Source: Bradyrhizobium viridifuturi (GTDB lineage Bacteria > Pseudomonadota > Alphaproteobacteria > Rhizobiales > Xanthobacteraceae). From it: a DNA stretch of 36,556 bases. The notes below the pieces were generated by a model that did not search any database, had not been told where the DNA came from, and worked only from the letters and a program-made list of their open reading frames with translations. Shown piece by piece: positions 6,899-15,659 of the stretch. Numbering within the stretch: the stretch's first letter is position 1; every line of letters begins with the position of its first letter. The stretch spans positions 1 to 36,556 of the forward strand of contig NZ_LGTB01000062.1 of assembly GCF_001238275.1 (NCBI RefSeq). The letters run 5' to 3'. Both the position numbers and the translations under genes were made by a program.

Positions 6899-7107
6899 TC
6901 ATCAACCCAACCTCTCGAAGTTACACCATTCTCATCGCGGAGGCGGCTGTCTCTGTTGTTCATGTGGTCTGCAGAGCATGGCGGCTGTACATGCGGTCAA
7001 ATAGATCGGTCGAAGACATCGACCAAGGCGAAAAGCCTGCGCAATGGCCGCCCCCATCCGTCTTCGACGGCCTAATGCGCTCAGCGCCAACGTGCCGAAA
7101 TGACTGA
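6895..7107 (+). CDS. small protein, 70 aa, unknown function, coupled to the previous gene
   Basis: Starts at the ATGA overlap with the 6686 gene and ends 13 bp before the next start. A moderately hydrophobic N-terminal half (ILIAEAAVSVVHVVC) is followed by a polar tail. There is no separate ribosome site, so coupling is needed for expression. Codon quality is weaker than its neighbours. It could be a real small membrane-associated protein or spacer sequence. Confidence 0.35.
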   Translation: MIINPTSRSYTILIAEAAVSVVHVVCRAWRLYMRSNRSVEDIDQGEKPAQWPPPSVFDGLMRSAPTCRND

Positions 7108-7120
7108 GGTGAGGTCCGCC

Positions 7121-7504
7121 ATGCCGCCGCTCGTCGTAATCATCGCTTCGACGCACCTTGGCGTTTTAGCCACGATCAACATCACTGCTCAGCCCTCAGA
7201 AAATATAGATGAGTGCCGGAAGATGGGCGAGTCAGCGATCAAGGCTGCGACATTGAAGCCCGGCTTTTCTGCCGCCTATGTCTGCCACGACACTACTCTC
7301 CAGCAAGGGTTGTCGGGCGCGTTAGGCATCGTTGCCTACATGCAGAAAGAGGATGGCAGAGTAACGATCCTAGAGGGCCACATGGCGACGCTATCAGACT
7401 GCAGGATTGCTGGAGTGGCAGCAGTTGCTGCTGCGAGCAAAATTGCTCCCAATACGACGGCTTGGGCTTGGGCCTGCTACGACGTCGGTAGCTTTGGACG
7501 GTGA
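7121..7504 (+). CDS. exported small protein with four cysteines, unknown function
   Basis: 127 aa. The start at 7121 is preferred over 7100 because GAGGTGAGG ends 6 nt upstream. Residues 1-24 are hydrophobic (PPLVVIIASTHLGVLATINI) and read as a signal peptide or anchor, with likely cleavage after ITAQ. The mature part has four Cys in the settings DECRKM, YVCHD, SDCRI and WACYD, enough for two disulfides, so an envelope or periplasmic location is likely. It is the last gene of the cluster behind the tandem sigma54 promoters. No family recognised. Confidence 0.65.
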   Translation: MPPLVVIIASTHLGVLATINITAQPSENIDECRKMGESAIKAATLKPGFSAAYVCHDTTLQQGLSGALGIVAYMQKEDGRVTILEGHMATLSDCRIAGVAAVAAASKIAPNTTAWAWACYDVGSFGR

Positions 7505-8452
7505 AGCGATGAACATTACCAGCCTTCGCGCATGATGATTTCCGGTTTACGACCATTCGCCAGCGTCTTGGAGCCCTTCAGACCACTGGCTATAGCCACA
7601 AGAGGCCGAGTGCGACCCGAATTCCGCAGCGGTGCGTCTCGAACCAATTGCCCAAAATGCTTGATACTTGACCGGTCAAAAGCGAATGGATCAAAGTGGG
7701 GAAGTCTTCGAGAGAGCTGGTTGGTGCAAGGCTTACACCCCAGGGCACTCAGGGGTTGGGGCGGATAGAATAGAAGGAGTCATGATGGTCCTGAAGGCGT
7801 ATATGGGACTAGATCAGACGAGTCGCACACGTAAACATGGTGTTACCAGCCACTCTCTCGGGCATGCGAAGCGGAATTCTCTTCTAGGATCGCGAATGAT
7901 AACGGAGTTCACGTTAGTACCAGCCCACATAGAGACAGAATGCGGTCCAGCCTGCCATTACCAAGATGGCCGTTATGTTGATCTGCTTTTGCGTCATGGT
8001 ACGTTCGCGGTTGCGCCTTGGTCGAGCTCCGTTCGGTGGCGATTGACAAACACCAGCAGCTCAAGGGTTGTCGTGCAAAATCCGCGCCGCCGAAGACGGC
8101 GTATCGCAGCAATTGTCGGATTGAGGCGGGGGCGCGCAGCCAGACCGTGGTTTGTTCAGGTGCTGTATCTAAGCTCGCTGCATGACGACCTGCTTCGTGA
8201 GCCACTTGATGCGACTGGGGCGCGCTATTGGTTTGGCAACAATGTCAAGATGATGGTGCCGCCGCTCGTCGAGCTCGTGAAGCGACTTCAAATCGGCGGA
8301 ATGAGAGCTTCCGCCGCAGCAGACAGCAATCGTGGCTGATGACGCGACATGCGCCGTGCGGCGAATATTTCGCGATTCGGGCGCGGTGTCATGATGTCAG
8401 CGCGGATGAACTGCAACACGCGCGGCCACTTCAACTCAGGAACTGAACGACG
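7505..8452. other. gap with degraded sequence
   Basis: The plus-strand frame 7668-8339 is open but low-quality and spans an IS110 scrap at 7817-7866. On the minus strand a possible 27-aa single-helix membrane peptide (7914-7997; begins MTQKQINITAILVMAGW) is seen without a strong ribosome site. The rest holds nothing I recognise. Confidence 0.4.
7817..7866 (+). pseudogene. IS110 (IS1111-group) transposase scrap
   Basis: About 38 bp (GACGAGTCGC through CCAGCCACTC) match 9133-9170 with two mismatches; the frame TSRTRKHGVTSHS corresponds to the C-terminal region of the IS110-type pseudogene at 8762-9217. It is too short to show more. Confidence 0.5.
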
Positions 8453-8659
8453 ATGGCAATGGGTACGATTAAGAAATGGATTGACGATCGCGGCTTTGGC
8501 TTCATCGCGCCAGATGATGGCGGTGCTGACGTATTCCTCCATGCATCTGCGCTGCCGCTGAGCACGGTGCCCGAGGTGGGTGCGCGCGTCTCGTTCGAGG
8601 TCAAGCTCGACCCGCGATCGGGCCGGATGCGAGCGCGCGACGTGCGGATCGCTGAGTGA
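8453..8659 (+). CDS. cold-shock-domain protein
   Basis: 68 aa, a full CspA-type single domain. Seen: RGFGFIAP (RNP1, about 13-20) and DVFLHAS (RNP2, about 26-32) at the usual spacing, with a C-terminal VSFEV block. These bind single-stranded RNA or DNA and act as cytoplasmic RNA chaperones. Start at 8453; a weak CAGGA lies 13 nt upstream. It stands alone between IS110 remnants. The divergence from the usual KWFN start (KKWIDDRG) suggests a specialised accessory copy rather than the housekeeping cold-shock gene. Confidence 0.9.
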   Translation: MAMGTIKKWIDDRGFGFIAPDDGGADVFLHASALPLSTVPEVGARVSFEVKLDPRSGRMRARDVRIAE

Positions 8660-8761
8660 CGAGTGACTCATGAGCGATCATAAGAGCGGCATCTCGGTCG
8701 TGCTGAACAACGAAGTCTCGCAGGTTCTTAGTACAATCATGCCGGATCGCGCGAGGCTCGC

Positions 8762-9217
8762 CCGCAAGGTCCATCGCATGTAGCGATGCTTGCCGACCTG
8801 ATCGACGCCAGCTCGCTTCCCGAATCGGCCTACGCCTTATTCTGCTCGCCGGCCTCAACGGTAAAATCGCAGATCTCGACAAGGAGATCGCGCGACGCGT
8901 TCGAGGACGAGGTATTGCGCAGGCTGATGACCGTTCCCGGTATCGGTCCAATCTCTGCCACTGCGATCGCCGCTCTGGCACCGCCGGACGACACCATCGC
9001 CAGGGGCAGTGACTTCACCGCTTGGCTCGGCTTCACGCCTCGTCAAAGATCGACAGGTGGCAAGCAAAAGTTCGACGGAACATCCAAGATGGGCGAACGC
9101 ACGCTACGGCGCCTCCTGATCATCGGTACACGACGAGTCGCGCACGTAAACATGGTGTTGCCAGCCACTCATGCCCCGGCCGAGGATCTGCGCGCCATCC
9201 TGCACTTTCCGTCATAA
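8762..9217 (+). pseudogene. IS110-family (IS1111-group) transposase remnant
   Basis: The readable C-terminal half includes RRLMTVPGIGPISATAIAAL and AWLGFTPRQRSTGGKQK, then a MGERTLRRLLIIG block, diagnostic of the transposase_20 domain of IS110-type elements. Upstream, PQGPSHVAMLADLIDA fits the same family, but the stretch around 8836-8900 is in another frame (LLAGLNGKIADLDKEIARR), so at least two frameshifts exist. After about 9130 the normal C-terminus (ALANKMAR block) is lost. The N-terminal catalytic DEDD domain is absent. Non-functional. Confidence 0.85.
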
Positions 9218-9376
9218 CGTGTTGTAATTCCGTATCGAGTAATTCCTCCTTCTTCAAGTCTGCAGATTGCGTCAGGCAACCTACAAGGGTTGGCAGGCGG
9301 CTAACACAACAAGCTTAAGTATCCTAATGGCCTCGGTCGAGCACTGCGGGGACATCCCAGACTAAGGAGATTGCAG

Positions 9377-9460
9377 ATGAGCCTACAAAAATCGTCAATC
9401 AAAGCTGCGACGCTTGCCGTATTGCTCATCACGCGTGTTGGCCCGGAGCCGAATCAGTAA
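9377..9460 (+). pseudogene. possible broken gene for a small secreted protein
   Basis: A good ribosome site (AAGGAG, 7 nt spacing) precedes ATG at 9377. The first residues (MSLQKSSIKAATLAVLLI) look like a signal peptide, but a stop comes at 27 codons. Other frames stay open downstream to about 9620, which suggests a frameshifted gene. No family can be named. Confidence 0.35.
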
Positions 9461-9942
9461 CGGACAGATCGTCGCGGTGGCGCTACTGGCGGGCAGACCG
9501 TCGAGGTACGCTACGCAGAGTCCGTTTCTCAACGGGCTCGTGATTTCCTCGTCTTCCGATGGCGAGTTCTCGAACGCCTTACAGACCGTGACGACCGGAC
9601 CTTCAGCGGAGCGGGTGGCCTGAACGTGGTGGGGGCGTATACGTAAACGCAGGCCACGGCGCATTGATCCCACGGCGGCGGGAGCTGGCCACTCCTGTCG
9701 GCGCCGCCGCCTGCTCGACGGGGTGCAGCACAGATGGACGAAAAGCTGGAGTTCCTGCCATCGGTCTGCACAGTGCAGCGGTGATCGCGCGCGCCAAGTT
9801 GTTGACTGGCCTTCCGGCCGCGACGAATCATGGTTTTTCATCTGGGAAGTACAGCAGTGACTGAAGGTGCTCTGGGAGGAGCATATCTCTCCGAGACGCC
9901 AAGAATTCATGAGACGGCCGCAGGCATCATGACAGACGGTAT
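9461..9942. other. gap before the diguanylate cyclase gene
   Basis: Probably the decayed rest of the 9377 gene plus the promoter region of the cyclase gene. The minus-strand frame 9395-9910 has no coding character and was rejected. Confidence 0.4.
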
Positions 9943-11352
9943 ATGCATATGAGCACCAACCTTGTGGTGCACGAAGCGACCAACACGCTCCGGCTGGTCA
10001 CACAGGCGTACGTGAGCCTTCTCCTCGTCGCCTTCGCCCTGATGCCTGCCCAGTTCATCGCCTACCTGTTTTTCCAGCAGGATCCCGCGTTAAAATTCGA
10101 GAATCACCTATTCCACGAATTCGCGATTGCCGTCGCCACCCTCGAAGGGCTGTTTGTCACCTATGTGACGTGGCGTTGCTACCAAGCTTCAGGTGAACCT
10201 CTGTTGCGTTGGTTGACCCTGGGTTTTCTCGGCTTCGTGCTGATCTATTCGCCCCACGGCGCCTTCACCGGGATGGCACACCGCAATATTTGGTTGTTTC
10301 TTCTCTATGGGCCGGCGTCGCGTCTTGCGATGTCGATTCTGCTCTTCGTTGGGCTGTTCAGCTATGACCAGCCCTCAGACGAGGTCGAGAAGCGCTCCGA
10401 TACGCGCACATGGCTGATGTGGATCGGTCTGTTCCTGACGATGGACATCGCCGTCGGCCTGATCGCCTACTCCCCCTATGCGGGGCATGCCGCGGTACGC
10501 TTGTCCATGGAAGGTGGCGCACTGGTGTTCAGCGCGTTGAACGTTGCGGCCATGCTGATGCGACGGATTCAGGCGCCGCTCATGCTCATTTTCGGTATTT
10601 CGGTCGCGTGGTTTGCCCTATCGTCGCTCGCATTCATTCTGGCGGCGCCCTGGAACCATATGTGGTGGCTCGCCCACGCGATCTTCGCTGGCGGGTTCTT
10701 CCTGCTCAGCTATGGCGTTGCGCAGGCTTTCCGAACGACGCAATCATTCTCGACCATCTACAGCCAGGAAGAAATGACTGCCCGCCTGGCCGAGTCGATG
10801 GCCGAGACGCAAAGGGCGCTCCAGCAATTGCAACTGAGCAATCAACGGTTGGAACGCCTTGCCGCCACCGACCCACTGACCGGTGCCGGAAATCGGCGCC
10901 ATTTCATCGAGCAAATCAGCAACGAGATCACGCGGGCCAAACGAAGCGGAGCTCCATTATCTCTGCTGTCGATCGACCTCGATCATTTCAAGGATATCAA
11001 TGACTCACGTGGTCACAGTGTCGGCGATGAGGTCCTCCGCGCATTCGTCCGAAAGTGTCTGGAGGCGATCCGCCCTTACGACTCTGTCGCGCGCGTGGGA
11101 GGTGAAGAATTTATGGTGTTGCTGCCGGGCGCGACGCTCGACGCCGCTTGCGCGGTAGCCGAGCGCCTTCGATCAGCCATCGAAGGCGCTGCGTTCGACG
11201 TCGGAGCCCAGCCGTCGGTTGGCGTCACCATCAGCGTTGGGGTGTCGGAGTTCGGGCGCGATGGAGACACGCTTGACGGATTCCTGAACGTCGCCGATCA
11301 GCGGCTTTATCGCGCAAAATTTGAGGGACGCAATCGTGTGATTGTCGGGTAG
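9943..11352 (+). CDS. membrane-bound diguanylate cyclase (GGDEF domain)
   Basis: 469 aa. About eight hydrophobic segments fill residues 1-270, resembling a MASE-type (MASE4-like) integral sensor. A short coiled coil follows (SMAETQRALQQLQLSNQRLE), then a full GGDEF domain starting at ATDPLTGAGNRR. The active site is GGEEF (386-390), a functional variant, and the inhibitory I-site RxxD is intact (RPYD, 377-380), nine residues before it. The predicted role is to make c-di-GMP from two GTP in response to a membrane signal, with product inhibition. ATG codons at 9943 and 9949 are both possible; neither has a strong ribosome site. It lies in the same 10-kb region as the glucan synthase operon (16758-19933), a plausible c-di-GMP target; the link is inference. 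Confidence 0.93.
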   Translation: MHMSTNLVVHEATNTLRLVTQAYVSLLLVAFALMPAQFIAYLFFQQDPALKFENHLFHEFAIAVATLEGLFVTYVTWRCYQASGEPLLRWLTLGFLGFVLIYSPHGAFTGMAHRNIWLFLLYGPASRLAMSILLFVGLFSYDQPSDEVEKRSDTRTWLMWIGLFLTMDIAVGLIAYSPYAGHAAVRLSMEGGALVFSALNVAAMLMRRIQAPLMLIFGISVAWFALSSLAFILAAPWNHMWWLAHAIFAGGFFLLSYGVAQAFRTTQSFSTIYSQEEMTARLAESMAETQRALQQLQLSNQRLERLAATDPLTGAGNRRHFIEQISNEITRAKRSGAPLSLLSIDLDHFKDINDSRGHSVGDEVLRAFVRKCLEAIRPYDSVARVGGEEFMVLLPGATLDAACAVAERLRSAIEGAAFDVGAQPSVGVTISVGVSEFGRDGDTLDGFLNVADQRLYRAKFEGRNRVIVG

Positions 11353-12373
11353 GCCATCGTTCATTCACGCGCGTAGCCCCTGACGTTCCGCGCCGTGACG
11401 ATAGTTACTCGGCTTCATTCTCCAACTCGGACCCAGGACTTCAAATTGCCATTCGCTAGTGATTCATCAATTTTCAACATTCGCGTATGAGTTCGCCGCA
11501 GGAGGATGCCAATATTAGAATTGGACCACTAACTTGCCGAGAGTTGTCATGTCGGCGATTGGTACGGCATTATTCAACAGTCTTCGTTTCGAGGAGCGTT
11601 CTGGTGACTTCTGCGTCGACTGGACGCGGAAAATATTCACTCGACGATCGATATCGACGACGTGGTCAGCGAAGGTTCGGCTGTCATGAGTGTGCGAACG
11701 CCCCGATCAGGGGTATTGCACGCTGATTGGTTCGACTGGCGTAGTTCTGCCACAAGAGATGCCATAGCTCTTTTTGAGGGCGTCGTTCTCGCCTCGATCT
11801 TGGTGTATGTCTATGAACTTGGTACCACTATCGGGCCTGCGCGCTACGGATCTCGAGGTTGAAGTTGCAGGGTAACTTAAATCCTCTGCGCACGATGAGG
11901 TTTCATCAACGTGTGCTCACAGGGCGGGGCCGTCCAGATGTTCGACCCCCTTCCAATACTCTCACTCATCGGAGGCGGAGATCGAGAGGTTCGAGGCCGT
12001 AGCTGTGCTCCGTTTGAATTGATGGTGTATTAAATTGAGGTAGTTTAGGAGACTTGGGAGCGTTTTCAACTGTATGTGGATCACTACGCGTACCCGGCAT
12101 GTCGAAAGAAGTTTGCACTGCTTGGGGGCAACGTCTTGACAAACTTTCCTATCAGCCTAACCGACGTTGTCACGGGGCGTGCGGGTCGCCGCAGCGCGCA
12201 CTATGCTCGATCTCTGCCGACGTAACGTGATCGGAAATTGTTCTAGCCTGCCGGAATAAACACGAAGATTGATCGTCCGGCGATTCATGCGTGTACGACG
12301 CAGCGTATCGCATCGCGCCACTAGACTGCTAGCACAGCAACTTCGTGCCAATCGATGGCGTGAGAAGTGAGGG
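11353..12373. other. 1-kb gap with no recognisable gene
   Basis: Several short open frames (for example 11662-11862 plus, 12157-12351 minus) have no ribosome site and no recognised motif. A minus-strand gene ends at 12374. It may be decayed coding sequence. Confidence 0.4.
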
Positions 12374-12853
12374 CTAACGAGGTAAGACGTTCAGAAACCG
12401 ATCGTGAAGCTCACGCGGCATCTTCGCCAAAAGAAATTTTTCGATTATCCTACGATCGTCAGAGAAATGTTGAGCGCCATCGGACACGGAGTTGCCCTTG
12501 ACACGGAGTTCTCGTCCAGACCCCCCCGTCTTAAAGCTCACCTTAAAGCCGCGAAAGCCGAGTTCGCCCGCCCCACCGGCAGCAGTCTCTACTTTCCTTA
12601 CTTTTTTGAGCAGTTTTAGAAGGGCAGTCGTATCTGTGCGTCCAAGCTTCCACGTTGGGTTGGGACGGCCAGAAAAAATGTCAATTTCTACCTGAGCGCG
12701 ATCGGGTAGCTGTTCCATCGAGTTCCTAGCTTGCCGGGGCTCGGGCCAAGCCTTATCGGATATGAACGCTTCGGCTTGTGACCATGTAAGTACAGAAATC
12801 GGTATAAGGGCCGCGATTGCAAGTCCTCGGATCCGAAATTGCAGCGCCAGCAT
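12374..12853 (-). CDS. FSGRxNPxW-domain protein, probably secreted
   Basis: 159 aa with start at 12853 (GAGGA 9 nt upstream). Residues 1-29 form a good Sec signal peptide (basic RIRG, hydrophobic LAIAALIPISVLTW, SQAEA cleavage). The mature part holds VEIDIFSGRPNPTW (near 55-68) and ELGFRGFKV, the same two motifs as the N-terminal half of the neighbouring protein at 12753-13613. The start region overlaps that gene by 101 bp in another frame. A shorter start at 12718 (AGGA 5 nt upstream) would remove both the overlap and the signal peptide, leaving a 114-aa cytosolic protein. Function unknown; it is a free-standing version of the shared domain. Confidence 0.7.
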   Translation of the reverse strand: MLALQFRIRGLAIAALIPISVLTWSQAEAFISDKAWPEPRQARNSMEQLPDRAQVEIDIFSGRPNPTWKLGRTDTTALLKLLKKVRKVETAAGGAGELGFRGFKVSFKTGGSGRELRVKGNSVSDGAQHFSDDRRIIEKFLLAKMPRELHDRFLNVLPR

Positions 12854-13613
12854 TGTCGACGTTCCTCGCTGCCGTTTGGCCCGGCTTATGCGACCAACAT
12901 CCAACGTTGTCTTGTCGATACCAATGATAGTCATTGTTCGGCCAAACGACCAGAGCCACGTACCAGCCGGAACCTGCGGCCAAGGGACTCGAGAAGTTCG
13001 CTGCCGGTTTCAATCCATCCGATTGAGCTGCGGCACTCACATTGCTGCAAGCCATGGCTGTCGCGGGGTGTCCACTGGCGCGACCTGGCTGAGCGAAGGT
13101 ATTTGTCGCGTTGTTGTTCGCGTAGTTATAGCAGTTGTTGTAAGGCTGAATGTTGGGAACATTCCAGAGGCCCGGGTTGTAGGCTGGCGCATCAACGGCG
13201 CGACATTGCGGGCATGAAGGTGCGCCCGCCAAATTGCCTTCAAACCTAGCCTGAGCATGGGTGGCAGTGCGCGAAGTGACGTGCCGGCGGACTTCGTCGT
13301 TTATGGCGCTCCCCGATGTGGTGATTAGCCAGTCCTCAATGTCGGAATCCGCAACGTAGTTGGCAAGGCCAAGGCCTCGATCGAGGATGCCTTCGTGCAC
13401 AAACAGGCGTTTCGGCCCGGTCAAGCTTTCGACGTGCTGCGCGATATGAAACCCGCGGTACCCTAATCCGCCGACGACCCCTGACGGCCTCGAGTGGGTG
13501 AACGTCGATGAGGCTCTGATCCGTTCGTCAAGTTCTTTCTCTTGTGCGGCCGTCAGCTGCCAACTCGGGTTCGCGTTACCCGAAAACACGTCCAGCGTTA
13601 CCACCGTTGTCAT
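12753..13613 (-). CDS. FSGxxNPxW domain fused to a CxYA/HWYR putative cysteine hydrolase-like domain
   Basis: 286 aa; start at 13613 (GGAGG 5 nt upstream; the longer frame from 13628 has none). N-terminal domain: LDVFSGNANPSWQL and GGLGYRGFHI. C-terminal domain: a Cys-rich linker (CPQC), then CYNYANN (Cys 161), TFAQPGRASG, DYHWYRQD (His 230) and WSHKPGQT. A Cys followed by a His-bearing strand, a Trp-rich core and a late Asp/Asn resembles a papain/CHAP-like fold, so a peptidase or amidase is possible. I recognise the motif set as a recurring uncharacterised bacterial domain but cannot name it. No signal peptide is present. Neighbour 12374-12853 carries the shared N-domain alone. Confidence 0.75.
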   Translation of the reverse strand: MTTVVTLDVFSGNANPSWQLTAAQEKELDERIRASSTFTHSRPSGVVGGLGYRGFHIAQHVESLTGPKRLFVHEGILDRGLGLANYVADSDIEDWLITTSGSAINDEVRRHVTSRTATHAQARFEGNLAGAPSCPQCRAVDAPAYNPGLWNVPNIQPYNNCYNYANNNATNTFAQPGRASGHPATAMACSNVSAAAQSDGLKPAANFSSPLAAGSGWYVALVVWPNNDYHWYRQDNVGCWSHKPGQTAARNVDNAGAAISDPRTCNRGPYTDFCTYMVTSRSVHIR

Positions 13614-13830
13614 ATTAGCCTCCGTCAAGCAAGGCAGATGAGTCGCGAAACCAGCGATAGCGAGGTTACCTCGTATAGGGGGCAGATCACCTCCTGATAC
13701 TGATAGGAGCGTCCGCGACCTCGCCCGATAAAGAGAATAGTCCCGCGCAATTGCCCGAGCGTAAGCGGCACTTTACTTGTGTTGCCGAGTGCAAAACTTC
13801 ACGAGGTTCGCATATTTGCGAAGGCGTCAT
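13614..13830. other. upstream region of the 13613 gene
   Basis: No gene seen. It presumably carries the promoter for the two FSGxxNPxW genes and is now cut 220 bp upstream by the IS5 element. Confidence 0.4.
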
Positions 13831-13850
13831 CTAGCAGGCCGTTGAAGAAC

Positions 13851-14195
13851 TCAGCCGCGTTCGCAAACGAAGGCTGAATCGTCGCCATTGTGGATGTAGA
13901 AGTGGCCAACGAGCCTGCCGGCAGAGCCGATCATGGCCCATCCGCGACCACAGGACGGATCATTCTCGTCGTGCCCCTCCCATGAGAACTCGGCGCAGGC
14001 CGATCCGTCGCGAGTGCCGTAGCGAGCATCCAGGAAGCCCTTGAGAGCCCCAAACGCTATTTCGCCATCGGACTTGCCCCGGAAGGTGAGATGCGCCTCT
14101 CCGACAAGATCGAGGAAGTCGCTGTCCCAGTTGTCCATTTCGACGATGCGCCAGCGGCCGGCAAAAGCCTTGGCGAAGCCGGGCACTTTGGCCAT
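13851..14195 (-). CDS. IS5-associated passenger protein, 114 aa
   Basis: Starts at a TGATG overlap with the transposase stop, so it is translationally coupled. The sequence includes GRWRIVEMDNWDSDFLDLVG, then LTFRGKSDGEIAFGALKGFLD and AGRLVGHFYIHNGDDSAFVC. I recognise this as a conserved hypothetical protein commonly found next to IS5-type transposases and alone in rhizobial genomes. It has an acidic, small beta-rich pattern and its function is unknown. The gene is intact. Confidence 0.75.
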   Translation of the reverse strand: MAKVPGFAKAFAGRWRIVEMDNWDSDFLDLVGEAHLTFRGKSDGEIAFGALKGFLDARYGTRDGSACAEFSWEGHDENDPSCGRGWAMIGSAGRLVGHFYIHNGDDSAFVCERG

Positions 14196-15285
14196 CAGCC
14201 GGCCTCCGCGATCAGCTTGGGCAACCGCACCAGATTGTAGGCGGCGGCAGCAAAGGTAAAGGCCCATCCGACCCGATCGCGGCCGCGGAAGCGGGTCTTG
14301 TCTTGCCCGCCGATCGTCTTGATCCAGCCGAATGCCTCCTCGATGCGCTTGCGGATGCGCTGGCTGACCACATAGCCGCCGTGCCGTGTCGTACGTCCGT
14401 CGATCGCAGAGCTGCGGCCGTTGGTGTTCTGCGCAACATGCGGCGTCACGTTCATCGAGCGCAGCTCGTTGACGAAGCCTTCTGCATCGTAGGCTTTGTC
14501 GGCACCAAGCGTGATCGCTGTCGGTCGATCGGCACGAGGCTCGATCATGTGCAGCGCAGCCACCCGTTCGGCATGCCCACCGGCCTGCGTCAGGCAGGCG
14601 TCGACCAGCAAGCCGTGGCGGTTCTCCATCAGCCCGTGCCCGATGAAGCACAGCTTCGTCTCCTTGCCTTTTCCCTTGCGGTAGAGCCTGGCCTCCGGAT
14701 CGGTGGTCGAAGCATGGGTGTCGTTGGAGCGCTTCTGGCCATGGAAGTTCGCTTCAGCATTGCGCCCGCCGCCTTGGGCCGGCGGCTCGCCGGAGCTATC
14801 CTTCGGTTTGACGCTCTTCATCGAGGCCCACGCCCCGATCAGCGTGCCGTCGACCGAGAAGTGATCGCTCGACAGAAGCTTCTTCACCCTGGGCTGCGCC
14901 AGCACCGCCGCCAGGAACTTCGCCGCGATGTCGCCTTCCAGCAGCCGGTCGCGGTTCTTCGAGAATACCGAATGGTCCCAGGCTGCATCGTCGACGCCGA
15001 TTCCGACAAACCAGCGGAACAGCAAATCATATTCCAACCGCTCCATCAGAAGTCGCTCCGAGCGATCGAATAAAACGCCTGCAACAGCATCGCCCGCAGC
15101 AGCTTCTCCGGCGGGATCGACGGCCGTCCAATCGGCGAATAAAGGGCGGCGAAATCGTGCTCCAGCGCCGCCAGCGCCTCGTTCACGATCGTCCGGATCC
15201 CTCGCAGCGGATGATCACGCCGCACCCTTGCTTCCAGGTCGACGTAGCTGAACAAATCGCCCGTTCGATTGTCGCCGCCGCGCAC
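14195..15285 (-). pseudogene. IS5-family transposase with a one-base frameshift
   Basis: Two abutting frames make one transposase. The first (15046-15285, GTG start) ends LLQAFYSIARSDF. The second (14195-15046) starts MERLEYDLLFRWFVGIGVDD. In the family these join as FYSIRSERxLMERLEYDLLF, so a single missing base near 15058 (ATC-GCTCGG instead of ATC-CGCTCGG) broke the gene. The DDE residues fall in the second frame (for example SVDGTLIGAW, LGADKAYD, and RKRIEEAFGWIKT). It is inactive unless frameshifting rescues it. Confidence 0.8.
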
Positions 15286-15365
15286 GCACCGTCTCCGAAT
15301 CTCGTCGGAGCCAATGAATCATGATCGTCGGTCGGCGGCGACCACCTTTTTCAACAGCCTGCTAG

Positions 15366-15659
15366 TCTTGGTGACCGACTCGGCGCCCGGGTTCCCTCAA
15401 GTTCGAACTGGGCACCGAGCGGGGCGTCGGTAGGTTCGAACGTGCCTTCGGCGTGCTGCGTCAGCGAAGCGAGCAGGCCGGATTGGCCAGATCAGATCGG
15501 CTTCGAGGCGAAAACGACTCCTCCAGTCGCTAAGCACGACGATCGCCATGCGGAGCAATCGAACGAAAGCCGCGGCCCACAATGTCAGGCGCGCCTGACG
15601 AAGATTACTTCTATCATCGTTCGAGTCACGGCGCTCCACTCTCGTTCTTGGGACTGCAA
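15366..15659. other. 294-bp gap between the IS5 element and the sensor gene
   Basis: Nothing recognisable is seen. It is the region downstream of the glucan operon, interrupted by the IS insertion. Confidence 0.4.

Larger units (their letters stand above)
13835..15361 (-). mobile_element. complete IS5-family element with passenger gene
   Basis: Ends: GCAGGCCGTTGAAGAA at 13835 and TTTTTCAACAGCCTGC ending at 15361 are inverted repeats with two mismatches. The element is flanked on both sides by CTAG (13831-13834 and 15362-15365), a 4-bp target duplication of the YTAR type used by the IS5 subgroup. Length is about 1527 bp. It carries a frameshifted transposase and a 114-aa passenger ORF. Confidence 0.85.

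Noticed and set aside
9333..9350. Possible sigma54 site TGGCCTCGGTCGAGCA
   Set aside because: Spacing is right but the -24 and -12 elements both deviate (no TTGC).
9395..9910. Minus-strand open frame of 171 codons
   Set aside because: Ser/Arg/Cys-rich composition, no ribosome site, no motif; it covers the decayed plus-strand gene starting at 9377.
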